Numbered from the stretch's first letter, positions 45,585-54,997 are shown. The stretch: DNA of 64,000 bases from Dyella humicola (GCF_026283945.1 NZ_JAPDPC010000001.1:2232001-2296000); one strand, 5' to 3'. Notes: generated from the sequence alone by a model not told the origin. Program-made: numbers and translations.

Positions 45585-46655
45585 TCACGCTAGTGGCGAC
45601 ACGCCAGTGATCGCGTTCAGGGCCTTGCGCGCGATCCAGAACAGTATTTCCGAAAAAGCAAGTAAACCGAAGCCGAGAAGAATGCCGAGAAACCGATGTT
45701 CGGCAGGCGAAGTGTCTGCTAGCGCGTAGCGATCGGGCACAAGGACGACCAGAAAGGCCAATGCGAACTGGACGCCCACATACCCGTATTGATGGGGGCC
45801 GTTCTCAACAAACCGTCCGATGGCCACGCCAAGACAGAGCCCCAGGGTAATCAATACCGGGTTGTGGTGGCTCAACAGCAAGATGCCTGCCGCCAGCAAT
45901 GCGCCCATGGCACAGCCAACGACACGATGTACGAGCCGGACGTGCACGACGGATCGTCCGCCATCGAGAGCAGACAAGGGAACCGTCATCACGGCGATCA
46001 CCGTAACCCCTGCCTGGATAAGCAGTGGACGGGAGATCCAGTTGGGAAGTAAGGCGAGCCAAATGACCGTGAATCCCGTCTCGAACGAGTGCCATGCGCC
46101 AAGGGTGTGCCAGCTCAGGCCCGAGGGATTTGAAGGGGGCGGCCCGCATGGGCTAGCCGCCCTCCAGGTCTTTGAAGCGACGTAACCCACCAACAAGCTG
46201 GCCATCGTGCCGATCAGAACATCTTCTATGCGCGACAGGGCAAATGTGGTCGGTGGAACGTGATGCGCCGACATACCCTCGACAAATACCATCAGGAAGG
46301 TCAGACCCGTAAACAGCCACGCATATGGGTGACGCCACAGCAGGGTCAGGTACATCGTAACGAATACGACTGCACCCAGCAGAAGGCCGGCCCCGAGCCC
46401 CGGTCCTGCGATAGGCGTGGCTATCAGCACGCCGACGAAAGCACCCGCGAGCGTACCAAGAATGCGAAGCGTGGCACGTTGAAGGCTGACGGCGAAGTTC
46501 GATCGGATAACCATGAATGCGCTGAAAGCCGCCCAACCAACGTGCGCTTCACCCACCCATTGCGCGACAACCGTTGCCAGCAGCACGGAAGCAACCGCTT
46601 CCGCGGCATCGATCCAAAGTTGCGAGGGCATGGGATGGGGGCGTTGGCCCTTCAT
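45585..46655 (-). CDS. FUSC-family inner-membrane protein
   Basis: 356 residues with about ten hydrophobic helices. The pattern WVGEAHVGWAAFSAFMVIRS and LRILGTLAGAFVGVLIATPI, repeated in the second half (VVHVRLVHRVVGCAMGALLA), is the duplicated FUSC (fusaric acid resistance) membrane domain. Such proteins export aromatic acids or related compounds, usually with an HlyD partner, which is absent here. No cytoplasmic C-terminal domain is present. Confidence 0.82.
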   Translation of the reverse strand: MKGQRPHPMPSQLWIDAAEAVASVLLATVVAQWVGEAHVGWAAFSAFMVIRSNFAVSLQRATLRILGTLAGAFVGVLIATPIAGPGLGAGLLLGAVVFVTMYLTLLWRHPYAWLFTGLTFLMVFVEGMSAHHVPPTTFALSRIEDVLIGTMASLLVGYVASKTWRAASPCGPPPSNPSGLSWHTLGAWHSFETGFTVIWLALLPNWISRPLLIQAGVTVIAVMTVPLSALDGGRSVVHVRLVHRVVGCAMGALLAAGILLLSHHNPVLITLGLCLGVAIGRFVENGPHQYGYVGVQFALAFLVVLVPDRYALADTSPAEHRFLGILLGFGLLAFSEILFWIARKALNAITGVSPLA

Positions 46656-47007
46656 TCGCTTAGGTTCGCGGCGTCGCCGTTATACGAGGCTGCGCAGAAT
46701 CGCGTTGCCCCAACGCCGCGCTCAGAGGGAAACCACTTTAGCGAAGAAGCAAGATCTAAAGCCCGCGTTGCTTCATGTCGATGGCAGCTGACCAGGCGCT
46801 GGTGGCCTCCAGTTGTCAGATGATCCCAGCTAAATTCGTTACCGAGCAACGCAACCGCATTTGAAGCGACGTTCAGCTGGTTCTCCTGGCGTTTGCGTTG
46901 ACGGGTTGAATCCGCAATCCAAGGCAATGAGATGGACTCCTCGCCGTCTTTGGCATCGAGTGCCAGACTGGAAGAGACGCCCAGGGTGCCCTAGCAAGAG
47001 CAAGCGG
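46656..47007. other. Gene-free stretch
   Basis: About 350 bases between the FUSC gene and MBL hydrolase 3. Nothing recognisable. Confidence 0.35.
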
Positions 47008-47907
47008 TCAGTATGCCCAGTTGGCCGGCACGTAACGAAAGGCTTTGCCGTCGACTGCGACTCGGCCGAGGGTCGGGAACGACAAGTGACTGGCCATGAA
47101 CAATTCGCCGGTCGCCGCAGCCTCCTTCAAAAGGCGAATCCGGACGCGAGTCGCCTCCTCGGGCTCGTGATCGAAGGCGTTCTGCCATTCGGGGCACTCG
47201 ACACCGACCGGGACCAGGGCGTCACCAGCGAACGTCAGTAGCTCGCCGCCGGACGCCACTCGAACCACGCTGTGCCCGGGGGTGTGGCCGCCGGTGAGTG
47301 TGACGACGACCCCTGGCGCTACCTCGTACTCCTTGTCGAACGGCCGCAACTCGTTGCGGTACGCGTCAAGGAACTTCCGGGCACTCGACCGGATGATGTC
47401 CTGAATACCGCCAAACGTGTTGTGAGAGAAATCGGGCGACTCAAAGAATTCGACGTCGGTCTGCGACACGTGGATTCGCAGGTCCGGACGCATCCGACTT
47501 CTCAATCGCTCATCGAGCAGGCCGCCAATGTGGTCCATGTGAATGTGGGTCGCTACCACATCGGTCACCGACTCGGGATCGATGCCAGCGCTCTCCAATC
47601 GTCGTGCCAACCGCCCGGCCCGCGTGGCGTCGGGCATCTCCGACCCCACCCCTGCGTCGACGAGAATTGTCCTGCCACCGCTACGGACCACGATGACGTT
47701 CAGTCCCCAATCGATCACGTCCGGCAGGAATCTGTCACGCAGTGCGGCGTCCCGGACTGCCGCATCGACGTTGGTGCCGAGGATATTGGCTGGTATCGGT
47801 ATTGCCCCATCACTGAGCACCAGTACGTCGATATCGCCGATGCGCGTAGCGTAACGCGACGGAACCAACTCGCGATCAGCTTGGTGTGATTCGTGACAAA
47901 TGCACAT
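47008..47907 (-). CDS. Metallo-beta-lactamase-fold hydrolase, paralogue 3
   Basis: 299 residues from the ATG at 47905-47907 (AGGAG upstream). THIHMDHIGG, GGHTPGHS, FAGDALV and ASHLSFP keep all expected metal ligands. It starts with MCICHESHQADRELVPSRYA, a Cys/His-rich head absent from the other two copies. It is clearly related to paralogues 1 and 2 (ELVPSRYA and VLSDG blocks) but more divergent. Probably a cytoplasmic hydrolase of the same substrate class. Confidence 0.86.
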   Translation of the reverse strand: MCICHESHQADRELVPSRYATRIGDIDVLVLSDGAIPIPANILGTNVDAAVRDAALRDRFLPDVIDWGLNVIVVRSGGRTILVDAGVGSEMPDATRAGRLARRLESAGIDPESVTDVVATHIHMDHIGGLLDERLRSRMRPDLRIHVSQTDVEFFESPDFSHNTFGGIQDIIRSSARKFLDAYRNELRPFDKEYEVAPGVVVTLTGGHTPGHSVVRVASGGELLTFAGDALVPVGVECPEWQNAFDHEPEEATRVRIRLLKEAAATGELFMASHLSFPTLGRVAVDGKAFRYVPANWAY

Positions 47908-48240
47908 GTTTGACTCCTGCTTCCGCAGTCGTTTCATTGCCGACGATCCTCATGACAAAGGTTCCAGGTCGCCGGTCCGTTGGATTTTCGCTACAAGTAA
48001 CTTACGGAGTCGGCCCATCGTCCGGTAGACATGCGAACGGGCACATTGTGGTGCGCCCCGGGCAATAATCACGGATGGCGAGAACACCGGCCACGTAACA
48101 CCAGCATCCCCGATCCGCACACTAGATCAATGAAGTGCTGTTTCTGCACGGATTGAGCTAGGCAGTGTGGGCAAAGGACCCTCTCGTTGAACTCGACAGT
48201 TCGAAGATCGCCCCAATGACGCATTCGGCTGCCGACGTTT
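47908..48240. other. Gene-free stretch
   Basis: About 330 bases between MBL hydrolase 3 and the next possible gene. No gene or clear promoter seen. Confidence 0.35.
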
Positions 48241-48579
48241 TTGTTCTCATCGGCGCGGTTTATGCGTCACCTGCGAAGACGCGATGGGCAGTGGCACTTG
48301 GATGACCTTTATGTTGACTATGGCGCTGGAGCGATCTTCTCCGGCTCATATGAAGGCCGTTGCGTTCGCTGCTACGTGGAGAAACGCAATGCTTTCCTAG
48401 CCAAGGAGACTTCAGGCAGGGCGGCCTTTTCGGACGTTATCCGCCGATATAAAGCTTTGATCCACACCGCTGCTCTCGAGTCAATCAAGCGGAGTGGCGT
48501 CAGTGCAGATCCTCGGGGCAACCATGTATCGGCCCAAGATTTTGATGCTGCGGAAGAGGCCCGCGAGGCGGGCCGGTAA
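48241..48579 (+). CDS. Possible small protein, DUF1488-like
   Basis: Up to 112 residues; the ATG at 48262 (MRHLRRRDGQW) is another possible start. The stretch AIFSGSYEGRCVRCYVEKRN followed by FSDVIRRYKALIHTAA has the strand-Cys-helix look of DUF1488 proteins. No ribosome site is strong. Treat as tentative. Confidence 0.35.
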   Translation: MFSSARFMRHLRRRDGQWHLDDLYVDYGAGAIFSGSYEGRCVRCYVEKRNAFLAKETSGRAAFSDVIRRYKALIHTAALESIKRSGVSADPRGNHVSAQDFDAAEEAREAGR

Positions 48580-49141
48580 TGTCCGCTTCCAACGGAATCC
48601 GCAGCCCAATGCGGACTTTAGCAAATCCCGAAACGCTCACCCCTTGGCCGCCACAGGGCAGGGTGATTAGGGCAAGTTATCGTGGCTAGACACTGACCGC
48701 TTCTCTAGGCGCCGATAGTGGCCCATGCGAATTCATCGACTCGTGCTTGGCGTCAGCTTCATGTTCTGAAACTTGATAGTCCTAGGCTCACCACCATGGA
48801 CGATGCCGCACAATCCTTCTTGGCGTAGCCTCCAAAGTTGGCCGCCTACTGGTCATGATGCTCGGTCTCTCGAAACTCGTCACGACTCGGGGTCGGCTCG
48901 CGCGTCTAACCAAAAGCCATTGGACAGTTCCGGACTTGTCAGCCGCGCACGCCTCAGAATGATTGCGGCGATTGCCGCTGGGACAGCCCCCTGATTAATC
49001 CACATATGCCGCAACAGGCGGAAGAGGGGAGCCAGCGCGACCAAACGCGGTCCATTCAGACCTGGTTGGACTACGGCATCACCTACGCTAGCTACCATCT
49101 GCGATTCTTATTTCAACCTCACTCATGCATTCAGAAAGGTT
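48580..49141. other. Gene-free stretch with repeat copy D
   Basis: About 560 bases between the possible DUF1488-like gene and the cupin. The only recognisable feature is the dispersed repeat at 48660-48689. Confidence 0.4.
48660..48689 (+). repeat. Dispersed 30-bp repeat, copy D
   Basis: GTGATTAGGGCAAGTTATCG followed by TGGCTAG. Same orientation as the other copies; in one frame it reads Arg-Val-Ile-Arg-Ala-Ser-Tyr-Arg-Gly-stop. Confidence 0.68.
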
Positions 49142-49624
49142 TTACAAGTAGGTCAGGTGATATTTTTTCTGCAGCGCCTTAAGCACCGCCGGATCAGGTT
49201 TCGCGGGTGCGGCCGCTGCGATCAGTTCGCCGGCGTCTTTGAAGAAGCCTTCCGCGCCACCGGGCGTAAAGGTAGTGAGGAACCGACAAGGTGTGCTGCC
49301 GGAATTCCGGAATGTCTGCGTGATTCCACGGGGCGCGACGACGTAGTCGCCGGGGCCTGCGTCGTAGACTTGATCGCCGATCGACATCTGAAGTTGGCCT
49401 TCCAGAATATAGTTGTTTTCGTCTTCACTCTCGTGAATGTGCAGTGGCACAACTCCACCAGATGGCAGGACAGTCTCCATCAAGGAATAGGTTCCGCCGG
49501 TTTCTGATGCGAAAACCTTGATGTTCATGTCTGCACCCGTCGGATGCTTGACGTTGTGACCATCCGAATGAGCGATTGCGCGGGCTGTGAGGGTTTGCGT
49601 GTTCAAGTTGTTATCCTTTGTCAT
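49142..49624 (-). CDS. Cupin-domain protein
   Basis: 160 residues. Cupin motif 1 is VVPLHIHESEDENNYILEGQ (metal His/Glu set) and motif 2 follows at GPGDYVVAPRGITQTFRN. There is no signal peptide, unlike the other two cupins. A dioxygenase or sensor function is possible. It lies at the end of a cluster of oxidoreductases on the same strand, but with a 230-base gap. Confidence 0.85.
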   Translation of the reverse strand: MTKDNNLNTQTLTARAIAHSDGHNVKHPTGADMNIKVFASETGGTYSLMETVLPSGGVVPLHIHESEDENNYILEGQLQMSIGDQVYDAGPGDYVVAPRGITQTFRNSGSTPCRFLTTFTPGGAEGFFKDAGELIAAAAPAKPDPAVLKALQKKYHLTYL

Positions 49625-49856
49625 TGAGTTAACCCGTTTGTTCTCACGGACGCGGCGGGTCCTGCTGGCATTGTCTGGTCGAATGTCTTGGTTCGACGAC
49701 GACGACCCGTGGCCCGTTAGCGTTCGTGTCGATCAGGCTATGTTGGCCTCACTAGTGAAGCGCGAAATTCCATTGAACGTCGGTTATCGACGTTCATCTG
49801 CCCGACCGCGATCGTCAAGATGGAGGCGATCTGCATTTCACAGTCTGGCAATCTTG

Positions 49857-50606
49857 TCAGCCAGTCGTGAACCCGCCGTCGACTGCGTGGGTCGTACCGG
49901 TCGCATAGCTGGAGTCGTCCGACAGCAGGTATGAGACGAGGCCCGCCACGTCTTCGGGCGTGCCGTGACGGCGCAGGGGAACGGTCTCGGCAAAGCTCTT
50001 GTTGCTGCCGGCGAACACCTCGTCAGCGAGTTTGAACGTCATGCGGCACGCGATGGGGCCTGGCGCCGCAGCGTTGACCCTGATCCCACGCGGCCCCTGC
50101 TCGAGGGCCGCAGTCTTGGTCATGCCGATGATTGCGTGTTTGGAGGCCACATAGGCGACGATGCCGGCGCCGCCCACCACGCCAAGCGCACTCGACATGT
50201 TTACCACCGATCCTCCGTCGCGCATCCGCGGAAGTACGTGCTTCATGCCGAGGAAGACGCCGCGGACGTTGACAGCCATGACCCGGTCGAAGTCCTCTTC
50301 GGGGAATTCGACAATCGAACGCACTGGCGTCTGAATACCGGCATTGTTGACGAAGCCGTCGACCGGCCCCCAGAGCGCGAAAGCACGAGTGGCGTAGCTG
50401 AGGACCTCTTCACCGTTGCTGACGTCGGCGACGAAGATTTCCAGGACCCCGGCACCGGAGACCTCAGCGACTAGGTGCGACAGACCTGCGTCATCAGAGT
50501 CCACCGCCAAGACGTTAGCGCCCTGACAGATCAGGCGTTTGATGATCGCCGTGCCGAGATCGCCCGAGGCGCCGGTAACGATGATGTTTTTTCCTGAGAA
50601 GAGCAT
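49857..50606 (-). CDS. Short-chain dehydrogenase/reductase (SDR)
   Basis: 249 residues from the ATG at 50604-50606 (AAAGG upstream). NAD(P) motif TGASGDLG near residue 11, NNAG around 85, catalytic Ser in VNMSS and YVASK with Tyr/Lys. A classical SDR oxidising or reducing an alcohol/ketone. It follows the ABM monooxygenase gene by 30 bases and the GMC oxidoreductase, so a three-gene oxidation operon is likely. Confidence 0.9.
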   Translation of the reverse strand: MLFSGKNIIVTGASGDLGTAIIKRLICQGANVLAVDSDDAGLSHLVAEVSGAGVLEIFVADVSNGEEVLSYATRAFALWGPVDGFVNNAGIQTPVRSIVEFPEEDFDRVMAVNVRGVFLGMKHVLPRMRDGGSVVNMSSALGVVGGAGIVAYVASKHAIIGMTKTAALEQGPRGIRVNAAAPGPIACRMTFKLADEVFAGSNKSFAETVPLRRHGTPEDVAGLVSYLLSDDSSYATGTTHAVDGGFTTG

Positions 50607-50636
50607 GAGACTTACCTTTGGAGTTGGGGGCAACGG

Positions 50637-50951
50637 TCAGGCGCCCTGCGTGGCGAGGGACGAAATCATCGAGAAGCGACGCAGACGAATGTCGCCGGCG
50701 ATGAGGTTGGGGGCGACCTCAAGGAAGGCCTGCAGGTGCGGGGCTTTCATGTGGGCGTCAAGGCCCTCTGCCGAGCGCCAGTTCTCGTAAACGAGCCAGA
50801 CGTCGGCTTCGTCGAGCGACCGATGAAGGTTGTAATTGAGGCGTTCGCTCTCGGCGCGGGTGGGAGCAACGAACGCGCGGAGGGCCGCACCCAAGGCTCT
50901 GGTCTGGCCAGGTCGAGCTCGGAAAAACGCGAGGTTGGTAAACTGAGTCAT
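50637..50951 (-). CDS. Antibiotic biosynthesis monooxygenase (ABM)-domain protein
   Basis: 104 residues, the usual ABM length. NLAFFRARPGQTRALGAALR and YNLHRSLDEADVWLVYENWR followed by HMKAPHLQAFLE are the ABM ferredoxin-like fold signatures. Members act as cofactor-free monooxygenases on quinols or as heme/quinone-handling proteins. Lies between the GMC and SDR genes on the same strand. Confidence 0.88.
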   Translation of the reverse strand: MTQFTNLAFFRARPGQTRALGAALRAFVAPTRAESERLNYNLHRSLDEADVWLVYENWRSAEGLDAHMKAPHLQAFLEVAPNLIAGDIRLRRFSMISSLATQGA

Positions 50952-50994
50952 GGCGAATACCCTTCTTGGAAATTACCGGACGCCTTAGTCGAGA

Positions 50995-52713
50995 TCAGGC
51001 GGTGAGGATCTCAGCCAGGCGTTCGCCAATGACTACGCAGGGCGCCTGGGTGTTGCCCGTGGTGATGCTCGGCATGATCGAGCCGTCAGCGATGCGCAGG
51101 TTCTTCACGCCGTAAACCCGTAACTGCGCGTCGACGACCGAGAAATCGTCCTGGCCCATCTTGGCGGTGCCGGTCGGGTGGTGCATCGACATCGCTCCGT
51201 CGCGGACTAGGTTGTCCAGTGCCTGGCCTTCGAGGGGGCCCGGCAGAATCTCGCGCTTGACGAACGGCCTCATCGCCTCGGAATTTCCGAGCTGGCGCGC
51301 GATCTCCATGCCCTTGCGCAAGGCAGCGAGGTCGCGTGGATCGGCCAGCATGTTGGCGTGAATTTCCGGTGCTTCGCGAGGATCCGCCGATTTCAGCCGC
51401 AGGAAGCCACGGCTCTCCGGACGCGCCAGGCCCGGACTGATCGACCAGGCGTTCTCAACCGCGTACCGCCCGGTGACTTCGGAGAGATAAGGCGCCTCGA
51501 TGTGCCAGATATGAAGGTCGGGCGTATCAAGTTCCGGACGGCTCTTGACGAAGAGATTGGCTTCGGCCGCGTTGTTGCGAAGGGGCAGCGGTTCCGGTGC
51601 TTCCCACAGCCCGCCGCCGATGATCGGGTGATCCTGGAAGTTCTGCCCGACGCCCGGCAGATGCGACACCGTAGCAATGCCGAAGCCGCTCAGCTGCGCA
51701 CGATCGCCGATCCCCGAGAGCATCAGGATCTTCGGCGTCTGGATCGCTCCGGCCGACAGCACCACCTCGCTCGCGGCCTTGATCGTGCGAAGTTGCCCCT
51801 GCCATTCAAACTCGACGCCGGTAACCGTGTTGCCCTCGACGGTGAGGCGATTGACATAGGCGCCAGTCAACACGGTCAAATTGGACTGATCCATCACGGG
51901 ATAGAGATAGCTGGAGGGAATGTTCAAACGGCGGCCGTCACGGATGCGCACATTGGTGATCGCTGCGCCACCGGGCCCTTCCTGCATGACGCCGTTCTGA
52001 TCAGCGAAGGTGGGTACGCCCAGGGATTCGGCGGCGCTCAGGAAAGCGGGCGCGATCGAACTCGGATGGGGAGCGGGCTGGACGAAGACCTCGCCACCAC
52101 TGCCGCGGCGGCTGGAATCGGGGGCGCCGTGCCAGTCTTCGATGCGCCGGTAGATGTCGAGGACGTGCTGGTAATTCCACGCGTCATCGCCGGCTTCCTT
52201 GGCCCAATGGTCGAAATCGTTCTTGTGACCGCGAGCCCAGACCATGCCGTTGATGCTGGTGCCGCCGCCGAAGGCTTTGCCCATCGCCTGGACGATCGAG
52301 CGCTGGTTGACGCTTGGGCTTCGCTCGGCGCCGAAGTTCCAATCGAACTCGCCACCTTGATTGAAGAACCAAGTTTCGGTGATCAGGATGCCGGGCGTGA
52401 GATCCTCGCCGCCCGCTTCGAGCAGGAGTACTTGCGCGTTTCGGTTCTCGGCTAAGCGTCCCGCGACGACCGAGCCGGACGCGCCGGAGCCGATGACAAT
52501 GTAGTCATAGGTGGATCGCAATGCGGCACGACGGGTCGCCTGATTGCTGGCGATGGCAACGAACTTGTCGGCCGCCTCCGCAACGACTGCAGCGGGTAGA
52601 CCCAGGTTTGCGGCGCGCTCGACAAAGGTCGCGCGGTCGATTTGACGGCTGAGCAGTTGGCCTTCCAGCAGTGCGAACTTCACGCTGTTCGAGGCAGAGG
52701 CGGTATCAAACAT
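50995..52713 (-). CDS. GMC-family FAD oxidoreductase
   Basis: 572 residues from the ATG at 52711-52713 (GGAG upstream). After an N-terminal helical segment of ~65 residues the FAD motif DYIVIGSGASGSVVAGRLAE appears, followed by GMC signature 1 (GKAFGGGTSINGMVWARGHK) and signature 2 (SAGAIQTPKILMLSGIG). The catalytic His region is MHHPTGTAKMG, and the C-terminal NTQAPCVVIGERLA closes the FAD domain. GMC enzymes oxidise alcohols such as choline, glucose or aryl alcohols. It diverges from the GlxA-type regulator gene. Confidence 0.92.
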   Translation of the reverse strand: MFDTASASNSVKFALLEGQLLSRQIDRATFVERAANLGLPAAVVAEAADKFVAIASNQATRRAALRSTYDYIVIGSGASGSVVAGRLAENRNAQVLLLEAGGEDLTPGILITETWFFNQGGEFDWNFGAERSPSVNQRSIVQAMGKAFGGGTSINGMVWARGHKNDFDHWAKEAGDDAWNYQHVLDIYRRIEDWHGAPDSSRRGSGGEVFVQPAPHPSSIAPAFLSAAESLGVPTFADQNGVMQEGPGGAAITNVRIRDGRRLNIPSSYLYPVMDQSNLTVLTGAYVNRLTVEGNTVTGVEFEWQGQLRTIKAASEVVLSAGAIQTPKILMLSGIGDRAQLSGFGIATVSHLPGVGQNFQDHPIIGGGLWEAPEPLPLRNNAAEANLFVKSRPELDTPDLHIWHIEAPYLSEVTGRYAVENAWSISPGLARPESRGFLRLKSADPREAPEIHANMLADPRDLAALRKGMEIARQLGNSEAMRPFVKREILPGPLEGQALDNLVRDGAMSMHHPTGTAKMGQDDFSVVDAQLRVYGVKNLRIADGSIMPSITTGNTQAPCVVIGERLAEILTA

Positions 52714-52742
52714 GGTCGTTCTCCGGGCGCTAGGGGCGCGGT

Positions 52743-52797
52743 TTTGGCCGGCCCTCGTGATTGACAGGGAGAGCCTAGGCATGCGACTGTTTGGCCG
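52743..52797. promoter_or_regulatory. Possible regulator sites between GMC and GlxA-type genes
   Basis: TTTGGCCG occurs at 52743-52750 and again at 52790-52797 in the 113-base divergent intergenic region. The first overlaps the 8-bp palindrome GGCCGGCC. Direct repeats of this kind are usual for AraC-family binding sites; the assignment is inference. Confidence 0.35.
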
Positions 52798-52826
52798 CAA
52801 TGACTTATAACCCTTGATTTCTGCCA

Positions 52827-53855
52827 ATGACCAAGCAAAACGATTCGCTCGCCCGCTGCGTCCTGTTTGTTGCCTTCGAAGGCATGGGCCTGCTTGATCT
52901 CACCGGCCCGCTCACAGTGTTCTGGTCAGCGTCCAGGTTCATGGAACAGCAGGGCGACCACGGCTACATCCGACATACGGTCAGCCTTGATGGCGGACCG
53001 ATCGTGACCGTCGAGGGCGTGACGATCGACACCGTGCCAATCTCACGATTCAATGCCGCGGAGATCGACACGATCGTGATCCCTGGGGCGCTGGAGATGG
53101 AACCGACGCTTGCGGACCGTCGTCTCGTCGATTGGCTGGCGATCAACGCTGTCAGAGCCCGGCGCACTGCATCGGTCTGCGCCGGCGCCTTCCTGTTGGC
53201 CGAGGCCGGCCTGCTCGACGGGCGCCGGGCCGTGACTCATTGGGCTTCCTGCGAACTGCTGGGTCAACGCTACCAGAGCCTGACCGTCGAGCCCGATGCT
53301 ATCTTCATCCAGGACGGGCCGATTTGGACCTCGGCCGGGGTCAGCGCAGGCATCGATCTCGCACTTGCTCTGGTCCAGGAAGATGGCGGCCGCAACATTG
53401 CCATGCAGGTTGCCCGTCAGCTCGTGATCTATCTGAAGCGACCTGGTGGCCAATCGCAATTCAGCGAGCTGCTGCAGTCGCAGACCATGAGCTCGACGAC
53501 CTTCGAGAAGTTGCACCTGTGGATCTCGAACAACCTCAGCAAAGATCATCTAAACGTTGACCTGCTGGCCGAGCACGTCGGCATGAGTCCGCGAAATTTT
53601 GCCCGAAGCTACAAAGCCAAAACCGGCCGCACACCGGCTAAGGCCGTCGAGATGTTCCGGCTGGAAGCCGCCCGTCGGCTGCTGGAAGACACCGAGGATG
53701 GCGTCGATCGCATTGCTCGCCGCTGCGGATTCGGCGATGAAGAGCGCATGCGCGTCACCTTTCAACGACACTTGGCGATTTCGCCGCGTGACTATCGGCG
53801 CCGCTTTTCGATTCATGCGCTGACGGCTGCGACGAATGAAGGCCTGGACACTTGA
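52827..53855 (+). CDS. GlxA-family transcriptional regulator (DJ-1/PfpI + AraC HTH)
   Basis: 342 residues. N-terminal DJ-1/PfpI-like domain (FVAFEGMGLLDLTGPLTVFW; SVCAGAFLLAEAGLL with the elbow Cys), then a two-HTH AraC domain (VDLLAEHVGMSPRNFARSYK; VDRIARRCGFGDEERMRVTF). GlxA-type regulators control catabolic or detoxification genes, often the divergent neighbour. Here that is the GMC-ABM-SDR group. Confidence 0.92.
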   Translation: MTKQNDSLARCVLFVAFEGMGLLDLTGPLTVFWSASRFMEQQGDHGYIRHTVSLDGGPIVTVEGVTIDTVPISRFNAAEIDTIVIPGALEMEPTLADRRLVDWLAINAVRARRTASVCAGAFLLAEAGLLDGRRAVTHWASCELLGQRYQSLTVEPDAIFIQDGPIWTSAGVSAGIDLALALVQEDGGRNIAMQVARQLVIYLKRPGGQSQFSELLQSQTMSSTTFEKLHLWISNNLSKDHLNVDLLAEHVGMSPRNFARSYKAKTGRTPAKAVEMFRLEAARRLLEDTEDGVDRIARRCGFGDEERMRVTFQRHLAISPRDYRRRFSIHALTAATNEGLDT

Positions 53856-54267
53856 GGCGTCGAAGACCATTGAATGAAACTTGGCTGCAATCCTGTGGCA
53901 GGTTCGCCGATCACTTCCAGTCGAACACGGGTGCGTTGAAGCTCAGCTACAAATTTTAAGCGTTCGTGAGACCGGGTGCCGCGGAAAGTCTTGTCGCGGC
54001 GCCCGTGAACTTTGCAGAACAGCACGTTTCTCGATAGAGCAGAGTGTTTAGCCCGAATTATCGCGGGTATGTTCCTGTCTCGGCGCCTCAACACGCCACC
54101 GCCTTAGACGAGAGATCGGCCGGCAATTCCGCCATGACGGCCGCCTTAACTGAGGGGCCAGATCGGCTCCGGTCCATGACGATCCACCGCCGCAAGTGAT
54201 GAAGTCACAATGAGGAAAGTGTTCAGAGGGGACATGCGAGAGCCCTCGATAAGGGGATGCGGCCGAA
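53856..54267. other. Gene-free stretch with diverged repeat copy G
   Basis: About 410 bases. It holds only the repeat at 54041-54070 and no gene. Confidence 0.4.
54041..54070 (+). repeat. Dispersed 30-bp repeat, copy G (diverged)
   Basis: GTGTTTAGCCCGAATTATCG followed by CGGGTAT. The TTAG, CCCG and TTATCG parts are conserved, as in copies B, E and F. Confidence 0.5.
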
Positions 54268-54375
54268 TTAGGGCGCTAAAATTCGACGCACCGTGGCGAG
54301 CAAAGCCCATAGGCCAGCACCGACTAACGACGTTTGGATCAGTGTGAGCAGGTACTGTGCATAGACGTTCTTCAT
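54268..54375 (-). CDS. Small hydrophobic protein, 35 residues
   Basis: The ATG at 54373-54375 is preceded by CGGAGGAAAATCT. The product is MKNVYAQYLLTLIQTSLVGA followed by GLWALLATVRRILAP: one membrane helix with a basic end, a typical small membrane peptide. No family is recognised. It is upstream-adjacent to the MbcA/ParS-like gene at 54647 but transcribed away from it. Confidence 0.5.
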   Translation of the reverse strand: MKNVYAQYLLTLIQTSLVGAGLWALLATVRRILAP

Positions 54376-54646
54376 AGATTTTCCTCCGCTCCGAAGGGGG
54401 CCGCCATCGAGCTACGTTTCGGCGTTTGAGGCGGCCTTCCTGCTGGAAAAGTTAGGCCGAGCAACCGCGAACTTATTGAATGATCTTGCAAACGATTGCG
54501 TGTTCCTGTGCAGTCGCTCGTCTCACCATTTATTCTGACGAGGCGTTCGTCACTTGCGGTGGTAAACGTTGCACAGCCTGAGCCTTGAGAGGCGCGAGGG
54601 TGTGTGGGTGCAAACAAGGGTGTGCTGCAGCGATGCGGAGCACACG

Positions 54647-54997
54647 TTACCCACGATCGCCCCGATAAATAGCGTTGAGGAACGCCAACACCGCCGCACC
54701 GTCCCCTTGAGTTACAAGTTGTAGAGCCGTCATGTCGCCAAACTCTTTAATGGGTACCTCGCAATACCATTTGAGCGCCAGCACGAAGCCTGGCTCAATT
54801 TCTCGAGCGAGCTCCAATACAGCCAGGGCCGCGGCAAGCGAAGGAGCCTTTACACCTTCGAATAATCGTTGACTGAAGGATGGCGGTCTAATTGCTTGGT
54901 GGTCGGTCCTAGACTCACGCTGGATTGATTCATGAGGGGTGGTCATGGCTAAAACTTCGATTGGTGTCGCACACATGGGAGTAAGACTTTTGAGCAT
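54647..54997 (-). CDS. Small MbcA/ParS-like (DUF2384-like) protein
   Basis: 116 residues. The ATG at 54997 has an AAAGGAA site seven bases upstream. The C-terminal LKWYCEVPIKEFGDMTALQL and GDGAAVLAFLNAIYRGDRG follow the DUF2384 pattern seen at 26256 and 26641. The N-terminal part is basic and lacks a clear helix-turn-helix. There is no RES toxin nearby. Confidence 0.55.
   Translation of the reverse strand: MLKSLTPMCATPIEVLAMTTPHESIQRESRTDHQAIRPPSFSQRLFEGVKAPSLAAALAVLELAREIEPGFVLALKWYCEVPIKEFGDMTALQLVTQGDGAAVLAFLNAIYRGDRG

Noticed and set aside
51358-52455. 365-codon frame on the plus strand opposite the GMC gene
   Set aside because: It is an antisense shadow of the strongly supported GMC oxidoreductase; the codon pattern and motifs belong to the minus strand.
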